Part shown: positions 34,657 through 43,291 of the stretch, piece by piece
Numbering within the stretch: position 1 is the first letter of the stretch
Layout of the letters: each line of letters opens with the position of its first letter
Source of the DNA: Roseovarius sp. EL26
GTDB lineage: Bacteria; Pseudomonadota; Alphaproteobacteria; Rhodobacterales; Rhodobacteraceae
NCBI RefSeq assembly: GCF_900327775.1
Contig: NZ_OUMZ01000007.1
Location: 1,661,606-1,725,605, forward strand
Direction: 5' to 3'
DNA length: 64,000 bases
Notes under the pieces: model-generated
Seen by the model: the letters and a program-made list of their open reading frames with translations, nothing else
What the model was told of the DNA's origin: nothing
The model's database searches: none
Made by a program: the position numbers and the translations under genes

Positions 34657-35496
34657 ATGACTATAAAAACCCTCTTTACCGTTGTGACGGACGATACACT
34701 CGTTGATCCGGTGTTGGACCACGCCATTGCAATGGCCGAAGAATATGACGCTCATCTGGACATTCTCTGCCTGGGGGTAGATCGCACACATGCGGGGTAC
34801 TACTATGCTGGTGCAAGTGCTGTCGTCTTTCAGGAGGCGATCGGCCGCACACAAGAAGACGCCGACAGGCTGGAGCAAGTTGTGCACGACAAACTACAAG
34901 GCCAAGCCCTTCGCTGGGCAACAGCCAAAGGCGTGTCGCAGTTACCTGATCTATCTCGACCGGTGTCAGCACGTGCTCGATTTTCCGACCTCACCATTTT
35001 GCCAGCACCCTATGCCGAAGGCCGTCAAGCAGACGCAGAACCCGTCACAGAGGCGATCCTGTTTGAAGGTCAATGCCCTGCCATGTTGATCCCGGATGGC
35101 AGTCAGCTCAAGCCCCGCCCTGATCACATCATGATCGCGTGGAATGAAAGTGCTGAAGCGTTGAATGCAATTCGCAAAAGCCTACCCCTATTGCGCCGGG
35201 CGCAATCCGTGCGTGTTGTCGTCGTCGACCCGCCTCAGCATAGCCCGACACGGTCAGATCCAGGTGGCCCATTGGCACAATATTTGGCCCGTCATGGGGT
35301 CACAGTAGAGATTGATGTCTTGTCGCGCACATTGCCTCGAATCGCTGATGTTCTGAATCGCCACGCAATCGATACGGGTGTAGATTTGTTAGTAATGGGT
35401 GCCTATGGCCATTCGCGTTTTCGCGAGGCGGTGTTTGGTGGTGCAACGCGCAGCATGCTTGAACACGCAAAAGTGCCTGTACTGATGGCACATTAA
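34657..35496 (+). CDS. universal stress protein, two Usp domains
   Basis: 279 residues with two tandem Usp halves. The first starts KTLFTVVTDDTLVDPVLDHAIAMAEEYDAHLDILCLG. The second begins near residue 157 with IMIAWNESAEALNAIRKSLPLL and ends in the nucleotide-binding type pattern MGAYGHSRFREAVFGGATRSML (G-x2-G-x9-G-S/T). Such genes are commonly under anaerobic control, in line with the FNR box upstream. The ATG at 34657 follows AAGGGA. Confidence 0.9.
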   Translation: MTIKTLFTVVTDDTLVDPVLDHAIAMAEEYDAHLDILCLGVDRTHAGYYYAGASAVVFQEAIGRTQEDADRLEQVVHDKLQGQALRWATAKGVSQLPDLSRPVSARARFSDLTILPAPYAEGRQADAEPVTEAILFEGQCPAMLIPDGSQLKPRPDHIMIAWNESAEALNAIRKSLPLLRRAQSVRVVVVDPPQHSPTRSDPGGPLAQYLARHGVTVEIDVLSRTLPRIADVLNRHAIDTGVDLLVMGAYGHSRFREAVFGGATRSMLEHAKVPVLMAH

Positions 35497-35554
35497 TCTT
35501 GATCATAACGCCCCCATCGCGCAGGCTGATATGTAACAGCGGTGGGGGTCCAAA

Positions 35555-36271
35555 ATGCGCAATCATATTCGCATTCTACAACGCACTATTTCCGTCTGTG
35601 TCTTGACGCTGTTGGCGATTAAGGCCACCGCACAATCGTCTTGGGCTGAACTGGAACTGCATCTGGTTTTGGCATTCGATGTTTCTGCCAGTGTCAACGA
35701 TGTCGAATTCGACCTGCAACGCCATGGCACAGCCCAAGCAATTCGCAGCAAGCTCGTTTCTCAAGCCATTGCAGACGCCCCCGGTGGCATAGCAGTTGCC
35801 GTCATTCAGTGGTCAAGCGTCACCCGACAGGCTCTTGGTTTGGATTGGATCGAATTGCACACTGTCGAAGACGCTAAAAACTATGCTGACACAATCGATG
35901 CCATGCCACGCCGCATCCCCGGCGGCGGCACAATGATACATTCCGGGTTAAGTTACGCCTCGCGTCTATTAGAAGCAGCTCCACGCTCTGCACGTCGGCA
36001 GGTGATCGATATTGCAGGAAACGGACGTGGTGACGATCCGGACAGGTTACAAAAAATGCGGGACAAGCTATTGAAAGATGGCATCGTCATCAACGGTCTT
36101 GCCATAGAAGAACTCAAGAATGATTTAACATCTTACTTCTATCGCAACGTCATCGGTGGGACCGGCGCTTTTGTGGTTACTGCTTCGGGCTTCGAAGATT
36201 TTTCTGAGGCGATGCAAATCAAACTTCACCGTGAAATTGAGGGGGCATCTTATGCAAAGTTTTCACCCTGA
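35555..36271 (+). CDS. DUF1194 von Willebrand A-like exported protein, copy 1
   Basis: 238 residues with a signal peptide (about 1-31). The VWA-like domain starts LHLVLAFDVSASVNDVEFDLQRHG with a MIDAS-type D-x-S-x-S, followed by GGGTMIHSGL and VIDIAGNGRGDDP. Probably periplasmic. A paralogue is at 53206-53919. Function unknown; it lies between usp and the phoX relic. Confidence 0.85.
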   Translation: MRNHIRILQRTISVCVLTLLAIKATAQSSWAELELHLVLAFDVSASVNDVEFDLQRHGTAQAIRSKLVSQAIADAPGGIAVAVIQWSSVTRQALGLDWIELHTVEDAKNYADTIDAMPRRIPGGGTMIHSGLSYASRLLEAAPRSARRQVIDIAGNGRGDDPDRLQKMRDKLLKDGIVINGLAIEELKNDLTSYFYRNVIGGTGAFVVTASGFEDFSEAMQIKLHREIEGASYAKFSP

Positions 36272-36356
36272 GTTTTCCAAGCCCTTGTCCACAATTGGGT
36301 GTGCCCCCGATCCGGGAAAATCGGGGACACCAATGGCGGACAGGATAAGGGGACTT

Positions 36357-37191
36357 TTATCCGATCAAGCCGCCGTCTTTGCGCGTTACGGTGATAATGG
36401 CGGAACGCGGAAATGTGTTACCTCCTTTCGGGAAGTGGCTGTCACCTTTTTCTCCTGAGTGTTGAATTCCAACGAATGCGACGCGGCGGTCAGCCGACCA
36501 GCAAATGCCCTTAACTTCGCTTTCCCTTGGACCAACCAAAAAACGACAGATCTTTCTAGTATTTGTATCGCCAACCAGCATCTGGTAGTTACCCATCCCG
36601 GCAAAATCACCTTCGTTGGAATATTTGCCGTCAGCCTGGATCCAGAGCATTCCTGCGCTGTAAAAGCTGATCCCATCTGGTGAGTTGAACATATTACCAG
36701 AATTGACATTTCCCAAACCCGCGTAGGCACCGTCATGCATATTCGGGTTTTCAGCCAGCGCAAAAAAGGTCCCAAGTAACAGTATTGGCCGTGTGATCAC
36801 CATCTGCTGGCATCCACCGGGCAATCTGTCCGTAATGGTTTTCGATCCTTGTATTAACAGCATTCGCCGACGTGTCATCTCCGCCAGCGTTTGGTTTTAC
36901 ACCACGGTTCTTATTGTTGGTTAGCGCTACACATAACTCCGGTTGGTTCGGATTGACGACAACCCATTCAGGGCGTTTCACCGTTGCTGCAATTGTCCCT
37001 AGTGCCGAAAGAAACCATGCCCGTTGGATCAACATCTGTTTTAAGAAAATCATGACCGGCAGCTGGGCCGGTCAGAGCCATTTTCTAACGAGGGGTAATG
37101 CGACATCAGCCGCGCGGTCAAAATCACACGTTTCAGGGCGTGGGCAGTTTACTTCATCAAAATCGTCGAATGACAGGTCGTCCTTGGCCAT
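36357..37191 (-). pseudogene. phoX: phoX alkaline phosphatase remnant
   Basis: Broken gene of the PhoX (DUF839) calcium-dependent phosphatase family. From the ATG at 37191 the N-terminus SFDDFDEVNCPRPETCDFDR is present, then stops after about 39 codons. Coding resumes near 37053 in another frame with KRPEWVVVNPNQPELCVALTN, a part that in intact proteins lies several hundred residues further on, so most of the catalytic domain is deleted. A second frameshift sits in a run of six T (36762-36767, minus strand): removing one joins WDLF to ALAENPNMHDGAYAG and restores the frame to the normal C-terminus DGGLIG. Confidence 0.85.
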
Positions 37192-37335
37192 CACCTTGCT
37201 CTCCTAGTTGGGATCTCAACCTGAAATTCACAGGCCAGAACAAGATCAGGGGATTCGACAAAACTTTGGTGACGGTGACATATCGGGAATATGAATTCGT
37301 TAACTATTATTAATCACACCGCGAAGCGCCTGAAC

Positions 37336-38082
37336 TCAATTTAGGAAACCACCATCGCCATCGTCTCCAGCCTCTTGCAGCAGGCGACCAAAGTCAGGCA
37401 CACTCACATGTCGTTTACCTTCGAGGGAGATAACCCCATCACGTTTGAGGGCTGAGATCTGCCGGCTCACAGTCTCGAGCGTCAGTCCGAGATAGTCAGC
37501 CATCGCTTCTCGGGTTAACGGCAGATCGAAAACGATTTTATCCTCAGGCATGTTTTTCTGCAATGCTGCATTACGGCGCGCGATGATACACAGCAACGAG
37601 GCAATCTTTTCTCGCGCTGTTTTTCGGCCAAGAACCAGCATCCATTCTCGCGCTGCATCCAGTTCATCCAGTGTCATTTCCAGCAAACGCTGAGCAATGT
37701 GTGGTGTTGCAGTCATGAGTTGCTCAAACGGTTTTTTCCTAAAACAACATAAAGTCATATCACTGGTCGCGACCACATTATACGCCGCCGTTACGCGTCC
37801 CGGTCGGCCCACAAAATCGCTCGGTAATAACAAGCCGACCATCTGAGTGCGGCCATCTTCCATCACTTGTGTCAGCGTCGCAATTCCCGTCACGACCGAG
37901 GCGACAAAATCCATCTGATCCCCTGCCCAGGCAATCATCTGGCCAGCCTCAAAATTGCGATAGAACTTGATCTTATCCAACTGCGCCAATTCATGTTCAT
38001 CGCATCTGGCACAAACCGCACGATGGCGGATGGGACAAGTCCCACAATCGCGTGTCATGGTAGGTAACGCATCGGTCAGCAT
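37336..38082 (-). CDS. fnrL: FnrL oxygen-responsive transcription regulator
   Basis: 248 residues of the CRP/FNR family. The N-terminal Cys cluster DCGTCPIRHRAVCARC (residues 12-27) provides [4Fe-4S] ligands. A cyclic nucleotide-like barrel follows, and near residue 200 the recognition helix LTLETVSRQISALKRDG with E-x2-S-R that reads TTGAT half-sites. It would activate ccoNOQP, hemN and usp when oxygen is low. It is divergent from hemN. Confidence 0.93.
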   Translation of the reverse strand: MLTDALPTMTRDCGTCPIRHRAVCARCDEHELAQLDKIKFYRNFEAGQMIAWAGDQMDFVASVVTGIATLTQVMEDGRTQMVGLLLPSDFVGRPGRVTAAYNVVATSDMTLCCFRKKPFEQLMTATPHIAQRLLEMTLDELDAAREWMLVLGRKTAREKIASLLCIIARRNAALQKNMPEDKIVFDLPLTREAMADYLGLTLETVSRQISALKRDGVISLEGKRHVSVPDFGRLLQEAGDDGDGGFLN

Positions 38083-38100
38083 CAGGGATCACCTTTCGGG

Positions 38101-38114
38101 TTGATCTGTATCAA
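38101..38114 (+). promoter_or_regulatory. FNR box before hemN
   Basis: TTGATCTGTATCAA, a perfect TTGAT-N4-ATCAA palindrome. Its centre is 42 bp before the hemN ATG and only 25 bp before the fnrL start, so it fits activation of hemN and possibly repression of fnrL. Confidence 0.85.
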
Positions 38115-38149
38115 AGCCATTCGTGTATTCGGCATCTAGTGTTACGCTC

Positions 38150-39505
38150 ATGATTACGAAAGCACAACTTCATCAACTGGGGCTCTTTGACGCAAAGGTG
38201 CCGCGTTATACAAGCTATCCAACCGCACCGCATTTCAGCGACGCGGTGACAGCCCCCCAACATGCCCGTTGGCTCAAGGATATACCAGAAGGCTCTGGGA
38301 TATCACTCTATCTGCATATCCCGTTTTGCAAAAGGTTATGCTGGTTTTGCGCTTGCCGCACGCAGGGCACACAAAAGATGCAGCCGGTTCAGGCCTATCT
38401 GCAAACCCTGAAAGCTGAGTTGCGTTTACTGCAACAACACCTACCGCAAGGGATACATTTGTCACGGCTGCATTGGGGTGGCGGAACACCCACCCTGCTG
38501 TCGGCGCAAATGATGTCAGAATTGATTGAAGCCATTCGCCAAGTCGCGCCCTTCGATGAGCATACAGAGTTTTCGGTCGAAATTGACCCAAATGAGATTG
38601 ACATCGCACGGCTGGATGCACTGGCCGATGCGGGAATGACCCGAGCCTCAATCGGAGTGCAGGACTTTGACCCGGAGATTCAAAAGAGCATAGGCCGACA
38701 ACAAAGCTATGAAGATACCCGTTGGGCGGTTGAGGAGATCCGCGCGCGTGGTGTGGCAAGCCTAAACACCGACATCCTTTTTGGCCTGCCACATCAGACG
38801 CCGACGAAGATGGCAGAAAGTGTCGAAAAGCTTTTGTCATTGTCCCCTGATCGTGTGGCCTTATACGGTTACGCACATGTGCCGTGGATGGCAAAACGTC
38901 AGCAACTCATCCCTTCCGATAGTCTACCCACACCAGAAGAACGGCTGGAACTATTTGATGTCGCTCGAAAAATTTTCAAATGGGATCACTTTGAGGAAAT
39001 CGGCATCGATCACTTTGCCACACGCCAAGATGGGTTGAGCCTTGCACACAATATTGGTCGACTTCGACGGAATTTCCAAGGCTACACCGATGACACGGCT
39101 GATGTCTTGATCGGTGTCGGGGCTTCGGCAATTTCCAAGTTTCCGCAAGGCTATACGCAAAACGCGGCCGCAACAGGTGCCTACACGGCAGCCATCCGCA
39201 AAGGTAGCTATGCCACGTCACGCGGGCATGTGCTCGACGGAGAAGACACCCTGCGAGGACGTATGATAGAGCAGCTGATGTGTGAATTCAGGATTGACCG
39301 CTGTGAGATGCTTCAAAGTTTCAACGTCACTTCGGACACATTGAACCAGATTCTTGTTCAGACGGGCCAGGCTTTTGAAGGCCTGTTAACGCTGAATGAT
39401 GCCGGGCTCTTTGTTCCACCGGAAGCCCGCCCCCTAACCCGTATGATCGCCCGCAGTCTTGATGCCTATGATCTAAGTCTTGCCGGGCACAGCTCGGCCA
39501 TCTGA
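38150..39505 (+). CDS. hemN: oxygen-independent coproporphyrinogen III oxidase
   Basis: 451 residues. Radical SAM cluster C-x3-C-x2-C in IPFCKRLCWFC near residue 60, then GGGTPTLL, the HemN hallmark EIDPNEID, IGVQDFD and QTPTKMAES. It converts coproporphyrinogen III to protoporphyrinogen IX without oxygen, supplying heme for the cbb3 oxidase and cytochromes. The ATG at 38150 begins the conserved ITKAQLHQLGLFD. No Shine-Dalgarno is visible; the predicted transcript start nearly coincides with the ATG. Confidence 0.93.
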   Translation: MITKAQLHQLGLFDAKVPRYTSYPTAPHFSDAVTAPQHARWLKDIPEGSGISLYLHIPFCKRLCWFCACRTQGTQKMQPVQAYLQTLKAELRLLQQHLPQGIHLSRLHWGGGTPTLLSAQMMSELIEAIRQVAPFDEHTEFSVEIDPNEIDIARLDALADAGMTRASIGVQDFDPEIQKSIGRQQSYEDTRWAVEEIRARGVASLNTDILFGLPHQTPTKMAESVEKLLSLSPDRVALYGYAHVPWMAKRQQLIPSDSLPTPEERLELFDVARKIFKWDHFEEIGIDHFATRQDGLSLAHNIGRLRRNFQGYTDDTADVLIGVGASAISKFPQGYTQNAAATGAYTAAIRKGSYATSRGHVLDGEDTLRGRMIEQLMCEFRIDRCEMLQSFNVTSDTLNQILVQTGQAFEGLLTLNDAGLFVPPEARPLTRMIARSLDAYDLSLAGHSSAI

Positions 39506-39508
39506 CAG

Positions 39509-41098
39509 TTAGACCGTCAAATCCAGCGCTGCGTGCAGCAGCGTTTTGGCGTAGTCGGTTTGCGGGTTATCAAAGATATCTTCTGCGGTGCCGTATTCAA
39601 TGATGTCGCCGGTTTTCATTACCACGACCTTGTGGCTCATCGCACGTACAACGTTGAGGTCATGACTGATAAACAGATAGGCCAGCCCATATTTTTGCTG
39701 CAACTGACGCAGCAGGTTCACGATCTGAACTTGAACGGTCATATCAAGGGCTGAGGTTGGTTCATCCAAAACCACCACTTTTGGCCGCAAGATCATCGCA
39801 CGCGCGATGGCAATGCGCTGACGTTGCCCGCCTGAAAATTCATGAGGGTAGCGATCCATCGCAGCTGGATCCAATTCAACCTCTTGCATGATTTCTGCAA
39901 CCAATTCACGCTCGGGCCGGCCATCGGGATTACCATGCACGCTTAGGCCTTCTGCGATGATCTGGGCACAGGTCATACGTGGGCTTAGGCTGCCGAACGG
40001 GTCTTGGAAAACAATTTGAAAATCCGCCCGACGGCGACGTAACTCACGCGTGGACCACGCGGTGACATCCTGTCCGTCAAAGTGCATGCCGCCCTTAGAA
40101 TCGATCAATCGCATGATCGCGAGGGCCAATGTTGTCTTGCCAGATCCGCTTTCACCGACAATGCCCAAAGTTTCGCCAGCCCGCACGCTGATACTGGCCT
40201 CATTAACGGCTTTGACATGACCCACGGTGCGTTTCAAAAACCCGCGCTGGATTGGGAACCAGATCCGCATGTTGTCAGTTTCCACAAGCGTTTTCGCCTC
40301 AGGGGCAACCGGGTCAGGCACGCCAGCCGTGCGCGCATTCAATAGCTTTTGCGTATAAGGATGTTGCGGATTATCGAAGATCGCGGCAGTCGGACCGGTT
40401 TCAACAATCTCACCGTTTTGCATCACACAAACCCGGTCGGCGATACGCTGAACGATGCCCAGATCATGGGTAATGAACAACAGGCCTAAGCCCTCTTCAC
40501 GCTTGAGGTCCGCCAGCAGATCCAAGATCTGCGCCTGAATGGTGACATCCAGCGCGGTGGTGGGTTCGTCCGCGATCAATATGTCGGGCTTGTTTGCCAG
40601 CGCCATCGCGATCATCACTCGCTGGCGTTGCCCGCCTGACAGTTGATGCGGATAGGCGGACAGCCGGCTTTCTGCGTCGCGAATGCCCACACGTTCCAGC
40701 AATTCCAGAATACGTGCGCGAGCCTCTGCCCCCTTTAACCCTTGATGCAGCTCAAGGCTCTCCCGGATCTGCCGTTCCAATGTGTGCAACGGATTCAGGC
40801 TGGTCATCGGCTCCTGGAAGATAAAGCTAATGTCATTACCACGCACCTGGCGCAGAAGTTTTTGATTGGCACCGATCAGTTCATGCCCTTTATAGGCCAC
40901 ACTGCCTTCGATCTCTGCCGTGCCGGGCAAAAGCGACACTGCCGACAACGCACTCACTGATTTGCCACTACCCGATTCCCCGACCAAGGCAACGGTTTCG
41001 CCTTTATCGACAGAAAAAGAAACGCCCTTGACTGCCGGATGCAGCTGGCCATCCTGTCGGAAGCTGACGCGAAGATTGTTGACCTCAAGCAGGCTCAT
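39509..41098 (-). CDS. yejF: YejF-type ABC transporter ATPase, two domains
   Basis: 529 residues, a fusion of two oligopeptide-type ATPases. Domain 1 has GESGSGKSV near residue 38, LSGGQRQRV and [11 protein letters not shown]. Domain 2 has GESGSGKTT near residue 320, FSGGQRQRI and [11 protein letters not shown]. Energises YejAB-E, an importer of oligopeptides and microcin C-like peptides. Start and yejE stop overlap as ATGA. Confidence 0.93.
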   Translation of the reverse strand: MSLLEVNNLRVSFRQDGQLHPAVKGVSFSVDKGETVALVGESGSGKSVSALSAVSLLPGTAEIEGSVAYKGHELIGANQKLLRQVRGNDISFIFQEPMTSLNPLHTLERQIRESLELHQGLKGAEARARILELLERVGIRDAESRLSAYPHQLSGGQRQRVMIAMALANKPDILIADEPTTALDVTIQAQILDLLADLKREEGLGLLFITHDLGIVQRIADRVCVMQNGEIVETGPTAAIFDNPQHPYTQKLLNARTAGVPDPVAPEAKTLVETDNMRIWFPIQRGFLKRTVGHVKAVNEASISVRAGETLGIVGESGSGKTTLALAIMRLIDSKGGMHFDGQDVTAWSTRELRRRRADFQIVFQDPFGSLSPRMTCAQIIAEGLSVHGNPDGRPERELVAEIMQEVELDPAAMDRYPHEFSGGQRQRIAIARAMILRPKVVVLDEPTSALDMTVQVQIVNLLRQLQQKYGLAYLFISHDLNVVRAMSHKVVVMKTGDIIEYGTAEDIFDNPQTDYAKTLLHAALDLTV

Positions 41099-42201
41099 TT
41101 GAATGTCTTCCTTGGATCAAATGCATCTCGCACGCCTTCGAACACGAAGACGAGTAGCGATAACATGATGGCAAAAGTGAAAAACGCCGTAAAGGCCAAC
41201 CATGGCGCTTGCAGGTGTTCTTTGGCCTGACGGGTCAGCTCGCCCAGACTTGGCGCTGACGCCGGCAAACCAAAGCCCAGAAAATCCAACGTCGCCAGCA
41301 ATGAAATCGTGCCGGTAATGATGAACGGCATGAATGTCAGCGTCGCTACCATGGCATTGGGCAGCATGTGTCGGAACATGATGGTCATATTGCCCACGCC
41401 CAGTGCCTTGGCCGCGCGCACATATTCAAAGTTCCGCGCACGCAAGAATTCTGCCCGGACGACCCCGACCAAAGCCATCCAGCCAAAGGCCGCAGTGATG
41501 AACACCAGTAGCCAGAAACTACGCGGCAGGATCGCAAACAGAATGATGATGACATAAAGCTGTGGGGTTGAACCCCAAATCTCGATCAATCGCTGGCAAA
41601 TCAAGTCAACCTTACCGCCAAAATAACCCTGCACCGCACCGGCGAAAATACCAACAATTGTAGAAATCACGGTTACGATCAGGGTAAACAATACCGATGT
41701 CCTAAAACCGTAAATCACCCGCGCCATGACATCTCGCTTTGTACCGTCGGTGCCTAACAGGTTTTGCTCATTTGGTGCCAAGGGGGCCGCACCCGGGCGA
41801 TCTACAGGTGTGTCATAGCTATAGGGGATCAGCGGCCAGAGCGCCCAGCCCTTGGCGATCGCCTCGCCGTCAACAATGCCGTCCTGCGCATCTTCAATCA
41901 CGCCCTCGGGGTCGTCAAAACAACTTTCCAACCCACCGGATTCAATCAGGCAGGCCACTTCTGGGTCGCCGTAAGGGGCCTCAGTTCTGAAATCACCGCC
42001 AAAGGCAGTTTCTGGATAGAATTTAAAGATCGGCGCATAAAACTCACCACGGTATTTAACCAAAAGCGGCTTGTCGTTTGCGACAAATTCCGCAGGTAAC
42101 GTGAAAGCAAATAAGAACGAGAACAAGATCAAGGACCAAAACGCCCGGCGATTGGCTTTGAAATTGCGCCAGCGGCGCTGGTTCAGCGGAGACAATTGCA
42201 T
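41095..42201 (-). CDS. yejE: YejE-type ABC permease
   Basis: 368 residues. The N-terminus PLNQRRWRNFKANRRAFWSL is typical of the DppC/YejE group. A long periplasmic loop (about 40-150) has FYPETAFGGDFRTEAPYGDP, and the permease part has GTDGTKRDVMARVIYGFRTS and RAAKALGVGNMTIMFRHMLPN, the ATPase-contacting EAA loop. The start lies 4 bp past the yejB stop. Confidence 0.93.
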   Translation of the reverse strand: MQLSPLNQRRWRNFKANRRAFWSLILFSFLFAFTLPAEFVANDKPLLVKYRGEFYAPIFKFYPETAFGGDFRTEAPYGDPEVACLIESGGLESCFDDPEGVIEDAQDGIVDGEAIAKGWALWPLIPYSYDTPVDRPGAAPLAPNEQNLLGTDGTKRDVMARVIYGFRTSVLFTLIVTVISTIVGIFAGAVQGYFGGKVDLICQRLIEIWGSTPQLYVIIILFAILPRSFWLLVFITAAFGWMALVGVVRAEFLRARNFEYVRAAKALGVGNMTIMFRHMLPNAMVATLTFMPFIITGTISLLATLDFLGFGLPASAPSLGELTRQAKEHLQAPWLAFTAFFTFAIMLSLLVFVFEGVRDAFDPRKTFK

Positions 42202-42204
42202 GAC

Positions 42205-43284
42205 CTACCCCGCCTTCTTTTCAAAATCGATACGTGGATCGACCAGCACATAGGTCAGATCACCGATCAAGGCCACGACCAAACCAATCAATGTGCTGAG
42301 ATAGAGAATGGCAAACATCACCGGATAATCGCGCCCGACTGCCACCTCGAAGAACAGCCTACCCAGCCCATCAAGCGAGAAGATCGTTTCGATAAGCAGG
42401 TTACCGGTGAAGAATACGCTGACAAACAACCCAGGGAAACCGGCGATTACGATCAGCATCGCGTTGCGGAACACATGCCCATAAAGCACTTTGCGTTCGC
42501 TCAAACCCTTGGCCCGGGCAGTCACGACATATTGCTTCCCGATCTCATCAAGAAACGAGTTCTTAGTTAGGAGCGTCAATGTGGCAAAACCCGAAATAGA
42601 CAAGGCCGTGACCGGCAGCGCGATGTGCCAGAAATAGTCTAATACCTTGCCCATCATACTGAGCTGCTCCCAATTGTCTGAAGTCAGCCCCCTGAGTGGG
42701 AAGATTTGCCAGAAACTACCACCGGCAAACAAAACCATCAGCATGATTGCGAACAAAAACGCCGGGATCGCGTAGGCGGCAATAATGATTCCACTAGTCC
42801 AGACGTCAAACGATGACCCGTCACGCACTGCCTTGCGAATGCCCAGCGGGATCGACACTAGATAAGACAGCAAGATCGTCCACAGTCCTAGCGATATACT
42901 GACCGGCATCTTTTGCAAAACTTCGTCAATCACGTTTTTCTTTCGGAAATAGCTTTCTCCGAAATCAAACCGAAGATAATTGCCCATCATCGTAAAGAAC
43001 CGCTCAAGCGGCGGCTTGTTCAAACCAAACTGCGCTTCAAGCTCTTCAATGAACTCTGGCGGAAATCCACGCGTATCGCCCTGCACGGCATTGTCACCTG
43101 TAACAGTACTGTCGGTTTCACCTCCGGCAAAGCTGCCAAACACATCCCCCTCGCCCTGCATCTGAGCGATGACCTGCTCCACCGGTCCACCGGGCAGGAA
43201 CTGTACCAAAGCAAAATTGATGATCATCACGCCCAGTAGGGTGGGAAATATCAGCAAAAGCCTGCGAAGGATATAGGCGGCCAT
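42205..43284 (-). CDS. yejB: YejB-type ABC permease
   Basis: 359 residues. It opens AAYILRRLLLIFPTLLGVMIINF, then a periplasmic insert of about 90 residues, FDFGESYFRKKNVIDEVLQ, and the EAA loop TARAKGLSERKVLYGHVFRNAM near residue 262. Pairs with YejE. It starts 8 bp after yejA. Confidence 0.93.
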   Translation of the reverse strand: MAAYILRRLLLIFPTLLGVMIINFALVQFLPGGPVEQVIAQMQGEGDVFGSFAGGETDSTVTGDNAVQGDTRGFPPEFIEELEAQFGLNKPPLERFFTMMGNYLRFDFGESYFRKKNVIDEVLQKMPVSISLGLWTILLSYLVSIPLGIRKAVRDGSSFDVWTSGIIIAAYAIPAFLFAIMLMVLFAGGSFWQIFPLRGLTSDNWEQLSMMGKVLDYFWHIALPVTALSISGFATLTLLTKNSFLDEIGKQYVVTARAKGLSERKVLYGHVFRNAMLIVIAGFPGLFVSVFFTGNLLIETIFSLDGLGRLFFEVAVGRDYPVMFAILYLSTLIGLVVALIGDLTYVLVDPRIDFEKKAG

Positions 43285-43291
43285 ACGTGTA

